A DNA stretch of 64,000 nt from Cypionkella sp. (GTDB lineage: Bacteria; Pseudomonadota; Alphaproteobacteria; Rhodobacterales; Rhodobacteraceae). The stretch covers positions 1 to 64,000 of the forward strand of contig NZ_JAUSBA010000050.1 in NCBI RefSeq assembly GCF_030652235.1, given 5' to 3'. Below the pieces are notes generated by a model. The model was not told the DNA's origin. It worked only from the letters and a program-made list of their open reading frames with translations, and did not search any database. Positions 16,611 through 25,591 of the stretch are shown piece after piece. The position numbers were made by a program, and so were the translations under genes. Position 1 is the stretch's first letter. Every line of letters starts with the position of its first letter.

Positions 16611-17129
16611 CTAAGGCTTCGGTGGTGACCCCTCATCGCCAAACTTATCCGGCCCGCCCTTGCGCCCCTGCTGCAAACGCTTCTCCAGACGGTCCGCAAA
16701 CACCCGCCGCGCCTCGGGCGTCATTCCCACCAGCAGATCGCGCATCAAGCCCTGCCCCACCTCAAACCGCCCCGCCATCTGCACCCGTTGCGCCTCCAGC
16801 ACCGTCGTCAGTTGGCCCGGATCAAACGGATCGGCCCGCAGCACGTCCAGCAAAACCTGTGCATCCTGCCCCGCCTCTTGCCGCGCCTGCCGCATCTCGG
16901 GCATCCGCGCCAGCAAAGCTTTGCGCAACGCCTTGCGATCCTCACGGCTCAACGCCTCGGAAAACGGACCAAAGCCGATCTCACGCACACCGCGCGGCCC
17001 GCCCTCTTCGTGATCCTTCAGAAACGAGCCCGCAAACACCCCCGCCACGGCCAGGTTCAGCGCCACCGAAACCGCCAGCGCGATCCGCAACCCCTTGCCC
17101 GGTGCTTTCACCTCAGCCGCTTCGCTCAT
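16611..17129 (-). CDS. Periplasmic heavy-metal-sensor/CpxP-like protein
   Basis: The 172-aa protein has one membrane anchor (about residues 16-37, LRIALAVSVALNLAVAGVFAGSF) followed by a helical periplasmic domain rich in Arg, Glu and Gln with LSREDRKALRKALLARMPEMRQAR and a second MTPEARRVFADRLEKRLQQ segment. Such LTxxQ/LSxxDR helical repeats are typical of CpxP/Spy/ZraP-type stress proteins. It follows the putative anti-sigma gene by 3 bp and is third in the sigma-factor operon. Its role as periplasmic sensor or chaperone is inferred. Confidence 0.7.
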   Translation of the reverse strand: MSEAAEVKAPGKGLRIALAVSVALNLAVAGVFAGSFLKDHEEGGPRGVREIGFGPFSEALSREDRKALRKALLARMPEMRQARQEAGQDAQVLLDVLRADPFDPGQLTTVLEAQRVQMAGRFEVGQGLMRDLLVGMTPEARRVFADRLEKRLQQGRKGGPDKFGDEGSPPKP

Positions 17130-17132
17130 CAC

Positions 17133-17474
17133 CTATTCCTCTGCCAAAAGCACATCAAGCTGCGGCATCAAATCGACCTGATCGACCGAGCCCACAGCCC
17201 ACATATCCGAAACCGCGCCCAGACCATCCGGCTGCACAAAGCCAAAAAACAACCCCACCACCGCAGCCGAGCCGACCCCCACCAAAGACCCTGCCCCGCC
17301 AAACAACGCAGCCAAGCCCGCCAACCACCCCGCGCGCGGCACCACAGCAGCCACCCACACAGGCCGCGCTTGCAGATCAGCCGCATCCGCCAAAACCCGC
17401 GCCACCAGCGCCTCCGACGGCTGCACCAAAGCCCGCGATGCCCCGGCCAACAGATCGTCAAGGTCATCCATCAT
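17133..17474 (-). CDS. Small membrane protein, putative anti-sigma factor
   Basis: The 113-aa protein has a helical cytoplasmic N terminus (MMDDLDDLLAGASRALVQPSEALVARVLADA) and one or two hydrophobic stretches (about residues 45-75), followed by an acidic C terminus. It overlaps the 3' end of the ECF sigma gene by 4 bases and precedes the CpxP-like gene. In many operons of this shape the second gene encodes the membrane-bound antagonist of the sigma factor. No HxxxCxxC zinc motif is present, so this is inference from position. Confidence 0.5.
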   Translation of the reverse strand: MMDDLDDLLAGASRALVQPSEALVARVLADAADLQARPVWVAAVVPRAGWLAGLAALFGGAGSLVGVGSAAVVGLFFGFVQPDGLGAVSDMWAVGSVDQVDLMPQLDVLLAEE

Positions 17475-18067
17475 TCCGCCTCCTCATAGCCTAAAGCCGC
17501 CCGCTGCCCTGATAAAAGTGCAGCCAAAGCCCGCTTGCCCCGCGCCGTCAGACTTTCCACCGCTTCCACGCCAATTTGCAGTATCTCGGCAATCTCGGGG
17601 TTGCTGAACCCCTCGATATGCCGCAACACCACCGCTTCGCGTTGCCGCTCGGGCAGGGCGGCCAAAGCCTGATCCAACGCCGCCATCCGGTCCGCCTCAA
17701 TCATCCCCGCCACCACAGACGCAGCGCCATCCGCAGGCTCGGCCACATCATCGAGCGCCTCGGCCCGGCGCCGCCTGCGCGCCCGCAAGCGGTCCGTACA
17801 CAGATTGGCCACCACCCGGTAAATCCAGGTCGAGACTTTCGCCTCCCCCTGTCGCCACTCCGGTGCCACCTTCCACAACCGCAGCATCGCTTCCTGTGCC
17901 ACATCCTCGGCCTCGGCCCGGTCTGCCAGCATCCGCCCGGCATAGCCCAAAACCCGCGGCAACAGCCGCCCAGCCAGCAGCCGTGCGGCATCCGGGTCGC
18001 CATGGGCATAAAGCACCACCAGCGCCTCATCAGCCAAGTCTGCAAGGGTATCGCGCGGCATTGTCAT
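17471..18067 (-). CDS. RNA polymerase ECF-type sigma factor
   Basis: The 198-aa protein has sigma region 2 (about residues 25-95, with AEDVAQEAMLRLWKVAPEWR and STWIYRVVANLCTDRLR) and region 4 (about 130-185, LPERQREAVVLRHIEGFSNPEIAEIL). It is a group IV sigma factor and would direct RNA polymerase to its own stress promoters. Start at 18067 or 18061 gives the normal N terminus. It heads a three-gene operon with a membrane protein and a CpxP-like protein, pointing to an envelope or metal stimulus. Confidence 0.87.
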   Translation of the reverse strand: MTMPRDTLADLADEALVVLYAHGDPDAARLLAGRLLPRVLGYAGRMLADRAEAEDVAQEAMLRLWKVAPEWRQGEAKVSTWIYRVVANLCTDRLRARRRRRAEALDDVAEPADGAASVVAGMIEADRMAALDQALAALPERQREAVVLRHIEGFSNPEIAEILQIGVEAVESLTARGKRALAALLSGQRAALGYEEAE

Positions 18068-18248
18068 CCTGTGATCGGGCTTACCCGGCTTGCCCCGGGC
18101 TCGCAACATTTTGCAACAGATATGGGTTTCACTGTGACGTGGGGTCTGCCGCAACAACCGCAAACCCCACCCCTAACGCCGCGATCCCAACCAAAGCCTG
18201 TGGGGATCTTCGGCCCTGACCCAGATCAGGACGTCTGATCAGGTTTGA

Positions 18249-18878
18249 TCAATTCGCCGGTTCATTCCCTGCATCTTGGCCGCCATCCGGCCCGCCCATC
18301 ATGTCATCCTCCATCGGAGGACGCGGCTTGCCATGCCCATCTTTGCCGTGCTTGCCGTGGCCCTTGCCATGCTTCTCATGCATCGCCTTGCGCGCGGCAT
18401 CGACCTCATCTTGGGTGACCGCCCCGTCTGCATTGGCGTCGATCCGGTCAAACAGCATCTCCGGCCCCGGTCGCGCCGCCATCTCGGCCGCACTCAGCAG
18501 CCCATCGCCATCCGTGTCCATCTTCTTGACCATCTCCGCCGAGCGTGCCTTGATCCGATCGGTCGAGGCTGCAATCCGCGGTGCCGCCAGCTCATCCGCC
18601 GAGATTTTGCCATCCGCATTGGCGTCAATTTCCTTGACCTTGGCGGCGCGGAACGCCTCGACCTCGGCCTTGGTCACTTTGCCGTCTTTGTCGGCGTCCA
18701 AAGTGGCGAAATCAAACCCGCCATGCGGTGGCTTTGGTGGCGTCGCATCCTGCGCATAGGCCGCAGCCCCCATCAAAGCCGCCACCAGAATCAAGGCCGA
18801 CCCTGCCAGTTTCGGATTTCCCGCCAGTGTGCTGTAGCGCGCCAATTTGGTGTTGATCGCCGATTTACTGTGAAGCAT
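18249..18878 (-). CDS. Exported EF-hand calcium-binding protein
   Basis: The 209-aa protein has an N-terminal hydrophobic export signal (about residues 23-42, ending AAAYA) and four EF-hand loops: DADKDGKVTKAE, DANADGKISADE, DTDGDGLLSAAE and DANADGAVTQDE. The tail is rich in His, Lys and Gly (HEKHGKGHGKHGKDGHGK) and could bind metals. Start at 18878 follows a GGAGAA site. It lies upstream of the sigma-factor operon on the same strand with a 181-bp gap, and similar EF-hand genes often accompany CpxP-like genes. It probably acts in the periplasm. Confidence 0.8.
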   Translation of the reverse strand: MLHSKSAINTKLARYSTLAGNPKLAGSALILVAALMGAAAYAQDATPPKPPHGGFDFATLDADKDGKVTKAEVEAFRAAKVKEIDANADGKISADELAAPRIAASTDRIKARSAEMVKKMDTDGDGLLSAAEMAARPGPEMLFDRIDANADGAVTQDEVDAARKAMHEKHGKGHGKHGKDGHGKPRPPMEDDMMGGPDGGQDAGNEPAN

Positions 18879-19077
18879 TTTCTTCTCCTGAAGCTCGCCA
18901 CAGCCTCTGCTATGGCGTTCATACCAAGATAAACGCCGCAGCTTTCGGTTTCCGTCGCGCCCCGCTGCTTGATTTATTTTCAAGCCCGCTTGCGACAAAG
19001 CAGCGCCCCCCCGTGTAAGTACTCAACTTTCATCCCCATATCGCTTAGAACATGCTTCTTGCATTCAGGATTTTCCG

Positions 19078-19539
19078 ATGACCGACGCTGCCCTACACCT
19101 CGACACTGATCATGAAGCCGCTGATCTTCATACCCATGATCACGACGCCTTCGCCGAGCGTCCGGCTTGGCCCGCCCTGCGCCGGGGTTGGGCGCGGCGA
19201 TGCCCGAATTGCGGCGCAGGCCCGCTGCTGAAAGGCTATCTCAAGGTGCGCGAAAGCTGCCCTGTGTGTTCCGAAGACTTCACCCCGCAGCGCGCCGATG
19301 ATGGCCCGGCCTACCTTACCATCCTGATCGTCGGCCATCTGATGGCACCGCTCTTGATGTTCGTCTTCGTGAAATACCGGCCCGAGCCTGCCACGCTGAT
19401 CACCCTCTTCTCCATCGGCACCGTGGCACTGTCGCTCTATCTGCTGCCGCGCCTGAAAGGCGCGCTGGTCGGGCTGCAATGGGCCAAACGAATGCATGGT
19501 TTTGGCCGCACCACCCCCACCACGCCCGAGCAGTTGTGA
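19078..19539 (+). CDS. DUF983-family membrane protein
   Basis: The 153-aa protein contains a zinc-ribbon pair CPNCGAGPLLKGYLK and CPVCSEDFTPQRADDGPAYL (about residues 42-75), then two membrane segments (about 78-95 and 105-125). This is the DUF983 pattern. The function is unknown; some relatives sit near cytochrome oxidase genes, but none is nearby here. The N terminus is His/Asp-rich (HTHDHD). It overlaps the following Nudix gene by 4 bases (GTGA). Confidence 0.8.
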   Translation: MTDAALHLDTDHEAADLHTHDHDAFAERPAWPALRRGWARRCPNCGAGPLLKGYLKVRESCPVCSEDFTPQRADDGPAYLTILIVGHLMAPLLMFVFVKYRPEPATLITLFSIGTVALSLYLLPRLKGALVGLQWAKRMHGFGRTTPTTPEQL

Positions 19540-20150
19540 GCAATCCCGCAGCCGAAGCGATCCGCCCCGCCGCCACCATCGTGCTGTGGCGGCCTGCGGG
19601 CTCCGGATTTGAGGTGCTGATGGGCCAGCGCGGCCATGCCGCCGCCTTCATGCCGTCGAAATACGTCTTCCCCGGTGGCAGCGTCGATGCCGAAGATGCC
19701 ACCGATGCGCTGCCCGGCCTGGGTACCGATTGCGCCCACCGCCTGACGCTGAACTGCCCCGCAGATGCCCCCACGCCGGGAACGCTTGCGACCGCAGCCC
19801 TGCGCGAACTGACCGAAGAAACCGGGCTTTCGCTGCCGGGTCCCGCCCCCGGTGCTTTGCACTTCATGTTCCGCGCGATCACCCCGCCGGGCCGCACGCG
19901 CCGCTTTGACGCCCGCTTCTTCCTCACCTCCGCCGCAGGCGTCACAGGTGACACAGAGGTCTTCTCCGACACCCTGACCGAACTGTCGCACCTGCACTGG
20001 ATCGGCCTTGCGGAAGCCCGCGCGCTCGATCTGCCCTTCATCACTGAAGTTGTGCTCGCCGAAGTCACCGCCCTGTTAAACGGCCACCCCCAACCCGGCG
20101 TGCCGTTCTTCGATAACTCTGGTCCCGTGCCGACGTTCCGCAGGCTGTAA
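19536..20150 (+). CDS. Nudix hydrolase
   Basis: The 204-aa protein shows a Nudix-like core: VLMGQRGHAAAFMPSKYVFPGG and the box end LRELTEETGLSLPG. The first Glu of the classical box is not evident, as in a subgroup related to NUDT7/NUDT19-type coenzyme A or nucleotide hydrolases. The substrate is unknown. The GTG at 19536 overlaps the DUF983 stop and is chosen as start because no ATG fits; the coupling suggests a two-gene operon. Confidence 0.78.
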   Translation: MSNPAAEAIRPAATIVLWRPAGSGFEVLMGQRGHAAAFMPSKYVFPGGSVDAEDATDALPGLGTDCAHRLTLNCPADAPTPGTLATAALRELTEETGLSLPGPAPGALHFMFRAITPPGRTRRFDARFFLTSAAGVTGDTEVFSDTLTELSHLHWIGLAEARALDLPFITEVVLAEVTALLNGHPQPGVPFFDNSGPVPTFRRL

Positions 20151-20200
20151 GCAAACCGCAGCGCCCAAAACCAGCTCCTCAGGTCATCCTCTCTGCTCAA

Positions 20201-20265
20201 ATATCCCCGCCGGAGGCACATTAGGCCAGCCGCAGAAGCCTCCGGCGGGAGTATTTCAAAAAGAG
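20201..20265. repeat. GCCTCCGGCGGGAGTATTT inverted-repeat element, copy 1
   Basis: CCCCGCCGGAGGC (20205-20217) pairs with GCCTCCGGCGGGA (20238-20250), followed by GTATTT and AGAGCA. The same hairpin recurs at 22811-22866 and 50983-51046, with a half copy at 61522-61558. It lies between the convergent Nudix and murD genes, where it may act as a transcript-end structure or a REP-like element. Confidence 0.7.
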
Positions 20266-20330
20266 CAAATCGGCAGAAAGCTTAACACTTCCTGAACGCA
20301 GCTCCATAACTCTTTGAACCAAAATGAAAT

Positions 20331-20353
20331 AAAAATGGTCCCGCGTCGGGACC
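20331..20353 (-). terminator. Rho-independent terminator after murD
   Basis: On the minus strand GGTCCC-GACGC-GGGACC is followed by ATTTTT. It begins 7 bp beyond the murD stop. It belongs to a family of near-identical GGTCCC...GGGACC terminators that also occurs at 41218-41239 and 52636-52660. Confidence 0.75.
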
Positions 20354-20359
20354 GTCCAC

Positions 20360-21760
20360 TCACCCCAGCAAAGCCTTCACCCGCGCGGTAAAATCATCGC
20401 CCCGCACCTCAAAATTCGGATACTGATCAAACGAGGATGCCGCCGGGGCCAGCAACACTACCTCCCCCGCCACAGCCTCCTCAGCAGCCCGGCTGACCGC
20501 CCGCTCGATCGTCTCACAAATCTCATAAGGGGTGTCGCCCAATTCCAGCGCAAACTCACGCGCCGAATGGCCGATCAAGTAAGCCTTCAACACCGATCCC
20601 AGATGCGGCGTAAGCCCCGCAATGCCACCTTCCTTGCCCATCCCCCCGGCAATCCAGCGGATCTTCGCAAACGCCTGCAACGCCTTGCCCGCCGCATCGA
20701 CATTGGTGGCCTTGCTGTCATTGACAAACCGCACCCCGGCCTTCTCGCCCACCAACTGGCTGCGATGCGGCAGCCCTGCAAACGAATGAAACGCGGTCTC
20801 AATCAGCTTCGGCCCGATCCCGAGAGACCGACAGGCCGCATAAGCCGCGCAAGCATTCTGATGATTATGCGCCCCCGGCAGCCCCGCCACTTCGCGCAGA
20901 TCGACCGAGGCCACCTGCTTGCCCCGCCGCCATTCCGCCAAAAACCCCTTGCGGACAAACACCGCCCAGCCAAAGCCCTCTAGCTTCTGCCCCGAAGATA
21001 TTCGGATCACCCGATCATCCTGCGGCCCCTCGGCCAACTGATTGGCGAGAAACCGACCCTCAACCTCGTCCACCCCAATCACCGCTCGATCCGGCCCCCC
21101 TTCGGCAAACAGCCGCCGCTTGGCCGCGAAATAGCCGCCCATTCCGGCGTGACGATCCAGATGATCTGGCGAGAGATTGGTGAACACCGCCACATCCGGC
21201 GTCAGGCTGCGCGCGAGGTCGGTTTGATAGGAGGACAACTCCAGCACCACCACCTCACCATCCTGCGCGGGTTCGATATCCAGCACCCCGCGACCGATAT
21301 TGCCCGCCATCTGCGTCGCCCGCCCCGCCACCTCCAAAATGTGGTGGATCAGCGCCGTGGTGGTGGATTTACCGTTCGATCCGGTGACGCAGATCACCCG
21401 GGGGGTGATGTCGAAATCGTCCCACTCCGGCCCCGCAAAGCTGCGGAAGAACAGGCCGATATCGTTGTCGAGCGGCACCCCGGCCTCCAGGGCCCGCGCG
21501 ATCACTTTGTTCGGGGTGGGGTAAAGATGCGGGATGCCGGGCGAGGTGATCAGCGCCACTACGCCCTCAAAGGCGCCGGCGCGGGTCAGGTCGGTGCAGG
21601 TGAAACCCTCGGCCTCGGCCTTAAAACGGGCTTCGAGGCTGTCGTCCCAGATCAGCACCTCGGCCCCACCTTCAATCAGGGCTCGGGTGGTGGCAAGGCC
21701 AGAGCGGCCCAGACCCAGCACGGCCACTTTTTGGCCCTCGTAGCCTTTTACGGGAATCAT
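20360..21760 (-). CDS. murD: UDP-N-acetylmuramoylalanine--D-glutamate ligase MurD
   Basis: The 466-aa cytoplasmic ligase adds D-Glu to UDP-MurNAc-L-Ala. Visible are the N-terminal nucleotide-binding fold ([17 protein letters not shown]), ATP site [13 protein letters not shown], central VLELSSYQ and the [10 protein letters not shown] motif, and the C-terminal FVNDSKATN and [11 protein letters not shown] motifs. Start at 21760 (MIPVKGYEG) fits the family; the longer ORF adds 19 unrelated residues. It is the last gene of the cell-wall cluster on this strand and is followed by a terminator. ftsW and murG, which usually come next, are absent. Confidence 0.95.
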   Translation of the reverse strand: MIPVKGYEGQKVAVLGLGRSGLATTRALIEGGAEVLIWDDSLEARFKAEAEGFTCTDLTRAGAFEGVVALITSPGIPHLYPTPNKVIARALEAGVPLDNDIGLFFRSFAGPEWDDFDITPRVICVTGSNGKSTTTALIHHILEVAGRATQMAGNIGRGVLDIEPAQDGEVVVLELSSYQTDLARSLTPDVAVFTNLSPDHLDRHAGMGGYFAAKRRLFAEGGPDRAVIGVDEVEGRFLANQLAEGPQDDRVIRISSGQKLEGFGWAVFVRKGFLAEWRRGKQVASVDLREVAGLPGAHNHQNACAAYAACRSLGIGPKLIETAFHSFAGLPHRSQLVGEKAGVRFVNDSKATNVDAAGKALQAFAKIRWIAGGMGKEGGIAGLTPHLGSVLKAYLIGHSAREFALELGDTPYEICETIERAVSRAAEEAVAGEVVLLAPAASSFDQYPNFEVRGDDFTARVKALLG

Positions 21761-22073
21761 CGCAGCCTCCGGTTTTATCTGGGCCTGACAATGCCCCGAG
21801 CTGGGGGGGCGGGGCAAGACGGCATCTGTCCGCGCGTGGACCGAGGGGCGGTGTATTATTTATCAATGGGTTAGAAGTAGGGCATTAGGGATTTGTTAGG
21901 GTTTGCCGTCGTGGCGGGGTAAACCGCGCTCTCCGGTTGGCAAAGCTGCGTGAGGTGAGTCTCCACCGCAACACTCTGGCCCCACCGCTGGACGTTTGCC
22001 CCTCAAAGCTGGTCGCCGTCAGCTTGCGGCTCTATGCTTTATCGCAGCAGTCAAAAACAAGAAAGTGACGATT
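21761..22073. other. Gene-free gap between murD and an exported protein gene
   Basis: This 313-bp gap lies between the divergent murD start and the start of the exported protein gene. I see no ORF worth calling. There are G-rich and C-rich tracts (about 21795-21815) and a TATTATTTATCAATGGG stretch near 21850-21870 that could be promoter DNA, but nothing I can assign. Confidence 0.4.
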
Positions 22074-22772
22074 ATGCAGGTTCTGAGCAAGCACATCCTT
22101 GCCATCCTTGGCTTTATTCTGACAGCATCGGTGGCCCAGGCCGAGATGACAGGCGGGCAGGTCAAGCTCTCGCAATCGGGGTTTACCGATGATTTCTCGG
22201 TCGCAAAGACCAATATCAGCGGATCAGTCGAATTGGCGTTTGGGCCTCAGTTCGGCATGCAGATGGATCTGGGCGTCAATATGCTGAACTTCGCCGATGA
22301 GACTGCGACCAATTTTGTCACCCACGGCACCTATAAGCTGGGCGACAGCACGGCCTTGGGTGCGTTTTACGGCATGGATGCAGTGAATGGCGGGCGCACC
22401 GATGTTTACGGGGTTGAGGCGGCGCAGAACTTTGGCACCGGCGGCGTGCAGGGCTATCTTGGCCGTGCCGAGGACGGCGACGGCAGCGGCACGGTGCTGG
22501 GCGTCAGCGGCGGCATGGTGATGGGCAATGGCGTGGGCATTGGCGGCTCGCTGGATCACGGCTCGTTTGATGGTGCTTCGCTGACCCGCTACGGGTTGCG
22601 CGGTTCTTTCGGCTTGGGAGACAGCTCGAAAATGTTCGCAGAGCTTGGGGCGCTGAACACCGATACTGGCTCGGAAACCTATGCCAAGATCGGTGCTACC
22701 TATAATTTTGGCACGAATTCTGGGTTGATGTTTGGCGACCGCAGCCTGTTCAACCTGCTGCCGGGCTTGTAA
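22074..22772 (+). CDS. Exported beta-rich, porin-like hypothetical protein
   Basis: The 232-aa protein has a signal peptide (about residues 1-24, ending AQA) and a glycine-rich, alternating beta-strand sequence (LGVNMLNFADETATNFVTHG, LGAFYGMDAVNGG, VLGVSGGMVMGNGVGIGG) like small outer-membrane barrels. It does not end in the classic terminal aromatic residue. I do not recognise a specific family. It is on the opposite strand between mraY and murD, interrupting the cell-wall operon. ATG 22074 is chosen because it gives the signal peptide. Confidence 0.6.
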   Translation: MQVLSKHILAILGFILTASVAQAEMTGGQVKLSQSGFTDDFSVAKTNISGSVELAFGPQFGMQMDLGVNMLNFADETATNFVTHGTYKLGDSTALGAFYGMDAVNGGRTDVYGVEAAQNFGTGGVQGYLGRAEDGDGSGTVLGVSGGMVMGNGVGIGGSLDHGSFDGASLTRYGLRGSFGLGDSSKMFAELGALNTDTGSETYAKIGATYNFGTNSGLMFGDRSLFNLLPGL

Positions 22773-22810
22773 GCGCAGATCGGTCTCGGGTTTCATCTGT
22801 TTCCAAACAT

Positions 22811-22866
22811 CCCCGCCGGAGGCATCCGTGATTTATCTCAGGAGCCTCCGGCGGGAGTATTTAGGC
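22811..22866. repeat. GCCTCCGGCGGGAGTATTT inverted-repeat element, copy 2
   Basis: CCCCGCCGGAGGC (22811-22823) pairs with GCCTCCGGCGGGA (22844-22856) followed by GTATTTAGGCCA. It lies just after the stop of the exported barrel-like protein and matches copies at 20205 and 50983. Confidence 0.7.
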
Positions 22867-22951
22867 CAGTCTGAAAACCTTTTTACGGCCAAGATCCGAA
22901 GGGGCGAGGCCACAGGTCGCGGGACCAAATTTTAATCTTGTTTAAGCCAAA

Positions 22952-22984
22952 CAAATGCCCGGTGCAGATCGCTCCGGGCATTTT
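22952..22984 (-). terminator. Terminator after mraY
   Basis: AATGCCCGG (22954-22962) and CCGGGCATT (22974-22982) form a 9-bp stem flanked by T-rich sequence on both sides. It begins 9 bp beyond the mraY stop, so minus-strand transcription from mraZ may end here before the inserted opposite-strand gene. Confidence 0.7.
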
Positions 22985-22992
22985 ACTGCGCC

Positions 22993-24075
22993 TCAGCGCA
23001 CCTTCAGCGTGGCAAGGCCGATCATCGCAAGGATCAGACTGATGATCCAGAACCGGATGACGATTTGCGGCTCGGCCCAGCCTTTTTTCTCAAAATGGTG
23101 GTGAATCGGGGCCATCAGGAACACCCGCTTGCCAGTGCGTTTGAAGTACAGCACTTGGATGATCACGCTGAGCGCCTCAACCACGAAGAGACCGCCGACG
23201 ATGGCGAGGACGATTTCGTGTTTGGTGCAGACGGCGATCGCCCCCAAAGCGCCGCCCAAGGCGAGGCTTCCGGTATCGCCCATGAACACCGCCGCCGGGG
23301 GGGCATTGTACCACAGAAAGCCGAGGCCGCCGCCAAACAAAGCGGCGGCGAACACCAGCAACTCGCCTGAGCCCGGAACGAAATGCACTCCGAGATATTC
23401 AGCAAAGTTAAAGTTACCGACAATGTAGGAGATTACCCCCAAGGTACCGCCCGCGATCATCACCGGCATGATGGCAAGGCCGTCTAAACCGTCGGTTAGG
23501 TTCACCGCATTGGCGGCGCCGACGATGACAATCATGCCGAAGGGGATGAAGAACACGCCGAAATCCAGCAGCACGTTTTTGAACAAAGGCAACGCCAGTT
23601 GGTTGGTCAACTCGGGCGGATGGAAGCTTGAGGCGGCATAGGTGGCCAGCGCTGCGATCAACAGACCCGCGATCATCCGTACCCGGCCAGAAACGCCCTT
23701 GGTGTTTTGCTTGGTGACTTTAGCGTAATCGTCGGCGAAACCGATCAGACCGAAGGCCAGCGTCACCAGCACCACGATCCAGACGTAGGGGTTGTCGAGC
23801 CGCGCCCACATCAGGGTCGAGACCGTCAGCGCCGACAGGATCAAAAGCCCGCCCATGGTGGGGGTGCCAGCTTTGATGAAGTGGCTTTGCGGGCCATCGT
23901 CGCGGATCGGTTGGCCCTTGCCTTGCTTGCGGCGCAGCAGGTCGATCAAGGGTCGGCCAAAGATGAAGCCGAAGATCAGTGCGGTGGCAAAAGCGCAACC
24001 GGCACGGAAGGTAATGTAGCGAAACAGGTTGAAGACGTCGCCGCCATCCGAAAACTCGGTGAGCCAATACAGCAT
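22993..24075 (-). CDS. mraY: Phospho-MurNAc-pentapeptide transferase MraY
   Basis: The 360-aa inner-membrane enzyme makes lipid I from UDP-MurNAc-pentapeptide and undecaprenyl phosphate. It has about ten membrane segments, the catalytic Asp regions [15 protein letters not shown] and [13 protein letters not shown], and the [12 protein letters not shown] loop. Start MLYWLTEF at 24075 is the family start. Just upstream the ribosome-binding site and start codon are duplicated (24099-24101), giving an 8-codon mini-ORF whose TAA overlaps the mraY ATG. Confidence 0.95.
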   Translation of the reverse strand: MLYWLTEFSDGGDVFNLFRYITFRAGCAFATALIFGFIFGRPLIDLLRRKQGKGQPIRDDGPQSHFIKAGTPTMGGLLILSALTVSTLMWARLDNPYVWIVVLVTLAFGLIGFADDYAKVTKQNTKGVSGRVRMIAGLLIAALATYAASSFHPPELTNQLALPLFKNVLLDFGVFFIPFGMIVIVGAANAVNLTDGLDGLAIMPVMIAGGTLGVISYIVGNFNFAEYLGVHFVPGSGELLVFAAALFGGGLGFLWYNAPPAAVFMGDTGSLALGGALGAIAVCTKHEIVLAIVGGLFVVEALSVIIQVLYFKRTGKRVFLMAPIHHHFEKKGWAEPQIVIRFWIISLILAMIGLATLKVR

Positions 24076-24101
24076 TACGCTTCTCCTTGTTGCGAGAGCA
24101 T
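24075..24101 (-). other. Mini-[11 protein letters not shown] from duplicated start region, coupled to mraY
   Basis: On the minus strand the segment AGAAGCGTAATGCT occurs twice, 26 bp apart. The upstream ATG (24101) opens eight codons (MLSQQGEA) and stops with TAA that shares its last A with the mraY ATG (TAATG). The real mraY ribosome-binding site (AAGGAGAA) lies inside this mini-ORF. It could tune mraY translation by reinitiation. Confidence 0.55.
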
Positions 24102-24145
24102 TACGCTTCTCTTTGGTGCGCGGGGGGACGGCATGATCCCGCGCC

Positions 24146-25591
24146 TTATTGCTTGGTGTCGGGCGCTGGGTGCCCCAATTTGCGCAGGGCGTCAACGATC
24201 AGGCTGACCTTTATGCCCTTCGAGCCCTTCACCAGCAGGATATCCCCTGCGTCAATCAGGCTACGCGGGCGGGCGGCAAGGTCGCGGGCATCGGCCACCC
24301 ACTCGCCACGTTGCGCGCGGGGAAGGTTTTGCCACAGCGTTTTCATCCGGGGCCCGACGCAGTGGATCAGGTCGATTTTGTTCAGAAGCGGGTGTTGGGC
24401 TATGGCTTCGTGCAAAGCGATTTCGGTCGGGCCAAGCTCTAGCATATCGCCGAGGATGGCGATGCGGCGGCCCTTGCCGACGCGGCCGATGCCGTCTTGC
24501 GGGGTGGCGGCGATCAGCACATCCAAGGCGGCGGCCAGCGAGGTCGGGTTGGCGTTGAAGGCATCGTCGATCAGATCGAAGCTGGTTTCTTCCACGATAT
24601 CAAGGGTGATATGTTCGCGCGTGCCGCGGCCTGCGGGGGGTTGCCAGCGACCAAGGTCACTTGCAGCAATCATCGGGTCGAGGTGCAGGGCATCGGCGAC
24701 GGCGAGCGCGCCCAGACCATTGGCGGCGAAATGGCGGCCGGGGCTGAGGACTTTGAACAGGCTCGGGGTGCCTTGCCGTGTGGCTAGCACGATGGTGGCG
24801 ATGTCGCAGAGGGTGACTTGGGTCAGGTGGTAGTCGGCGGTGGCGGTGGTGCCAAAGGTGATGGCTTTGGCCCCGACTGCGGCAGCTTTGGCTTGCAGGA
24901 TCGGGGTGATGCTTTGGTCACTTGGGAAAATCGCGGTGCCACCGGGGCGCAGGCCGTCGAAAATCGCGGCTTTCTCGTGGGCGATGCCCTCAAGGTCGGT
25001 GAACGCTTCCAGATGCGCCGCGGCCACGATGGTGATCAGCGCGACGTCGAGATCAGCCATACGGGCCAAGGGCGCAATTTCGCCGGGGTGGTTCATGCCA
25101 ATCTCGATCACCGCGAAATCGGTGTCTGGCGGCATGCGGGCGAGGGTCAGCGGCACGCCCCAGTGGTTGTTATAGCTGGCTTCGGCGGCATGGGTCTTGC
25201 CTTGGCCAGACAGGATGCTGCGCAGCATTTCCTTGGTTGAAGTTTTGCCGACTGAACCCGTCACCCCCACCACTTTCGCTGCGGTCCGGGCGCGCGCAGC
25301 TTGGCCCAGTTTTTCCAGCGCGTGCAGCACGTCATCCACGATCAGCAGCGGGGCATCGGGGGCTGTGCCTTCGGGAACATGCGACACAAGGGCAGCGGCG
25401 GCCCCCTTTTTCAATGCCTGAGCGACAAACTCGTGACCGTCACGCATATCTTTCAGCGCTACGAACAGATCACCTGGCTTAATGGTGCGGGTGTCGATCG
25501 AGACTCCGGTGGCGATCCATGTGGCGGTCGAGCGGCCATTGGTGGCGGTGACGGCGTCGGCTGAGGTCCACAGTTCGGGCAAAGGTTTCAT
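24146..25591 (-). CDS. murF: UDP-MurNAc-tripeptide--D-Ala-D-Ala ligase MurF
   Basis: The 481-aa cytoplasmic ligase adds D-Ala-D-Ala to the muropeptide precursor. Visible are [15 protein letters not shown] (ATP site, about residues 110-124), [22 protein letters not shown] and [15 protein letters not shown] in the C-terminal part. Its start overlaps the end of murE by 4 bases, so the two are translationally coupled. mraY follows after a 70-bp gap. Confidence 0.95.
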   Translation of the reverse strand: MKPLPELWTSADAVTATNGRSTATWIATGVSIDTRTIKPGDLFVALKDMRDGHEFVAQALKKGAAAALVSHVPEGTAPDAPLLIVDDVLHALEKLGQAARARTAAKVVGVTGSVGKTSTKEMLRSILSGQGKTHAAEASYNNHWGVPLTLARMPPDTDFAVIEIGMNHPGEIAPLARMADLDVALITIVAAAHLEAFTDLEGIAHEKAAIFDGLRPGGTAIFPSDQSITPILQAKAAAVGAKAITFGTTATADYHLTQVTLCDIATIVLATRQGTPSLFKVLSPGRHFAANGLGALAVADALHLDPMIAASDLGRWQPPAGRGTREHITLDIVEETSFDLIDDAFNANPTSLAAALDVLIAATPQDGIGRVGKGRRIAILGDMLELGPTEIALHEAIAQHPLLNKIDLIHCVGPRMKTLWQNLPRAQRGEWVADARDLAARPRSLIDAGDILLVKGSKGIKVSLIVDALRKLGHPAPDTKQ

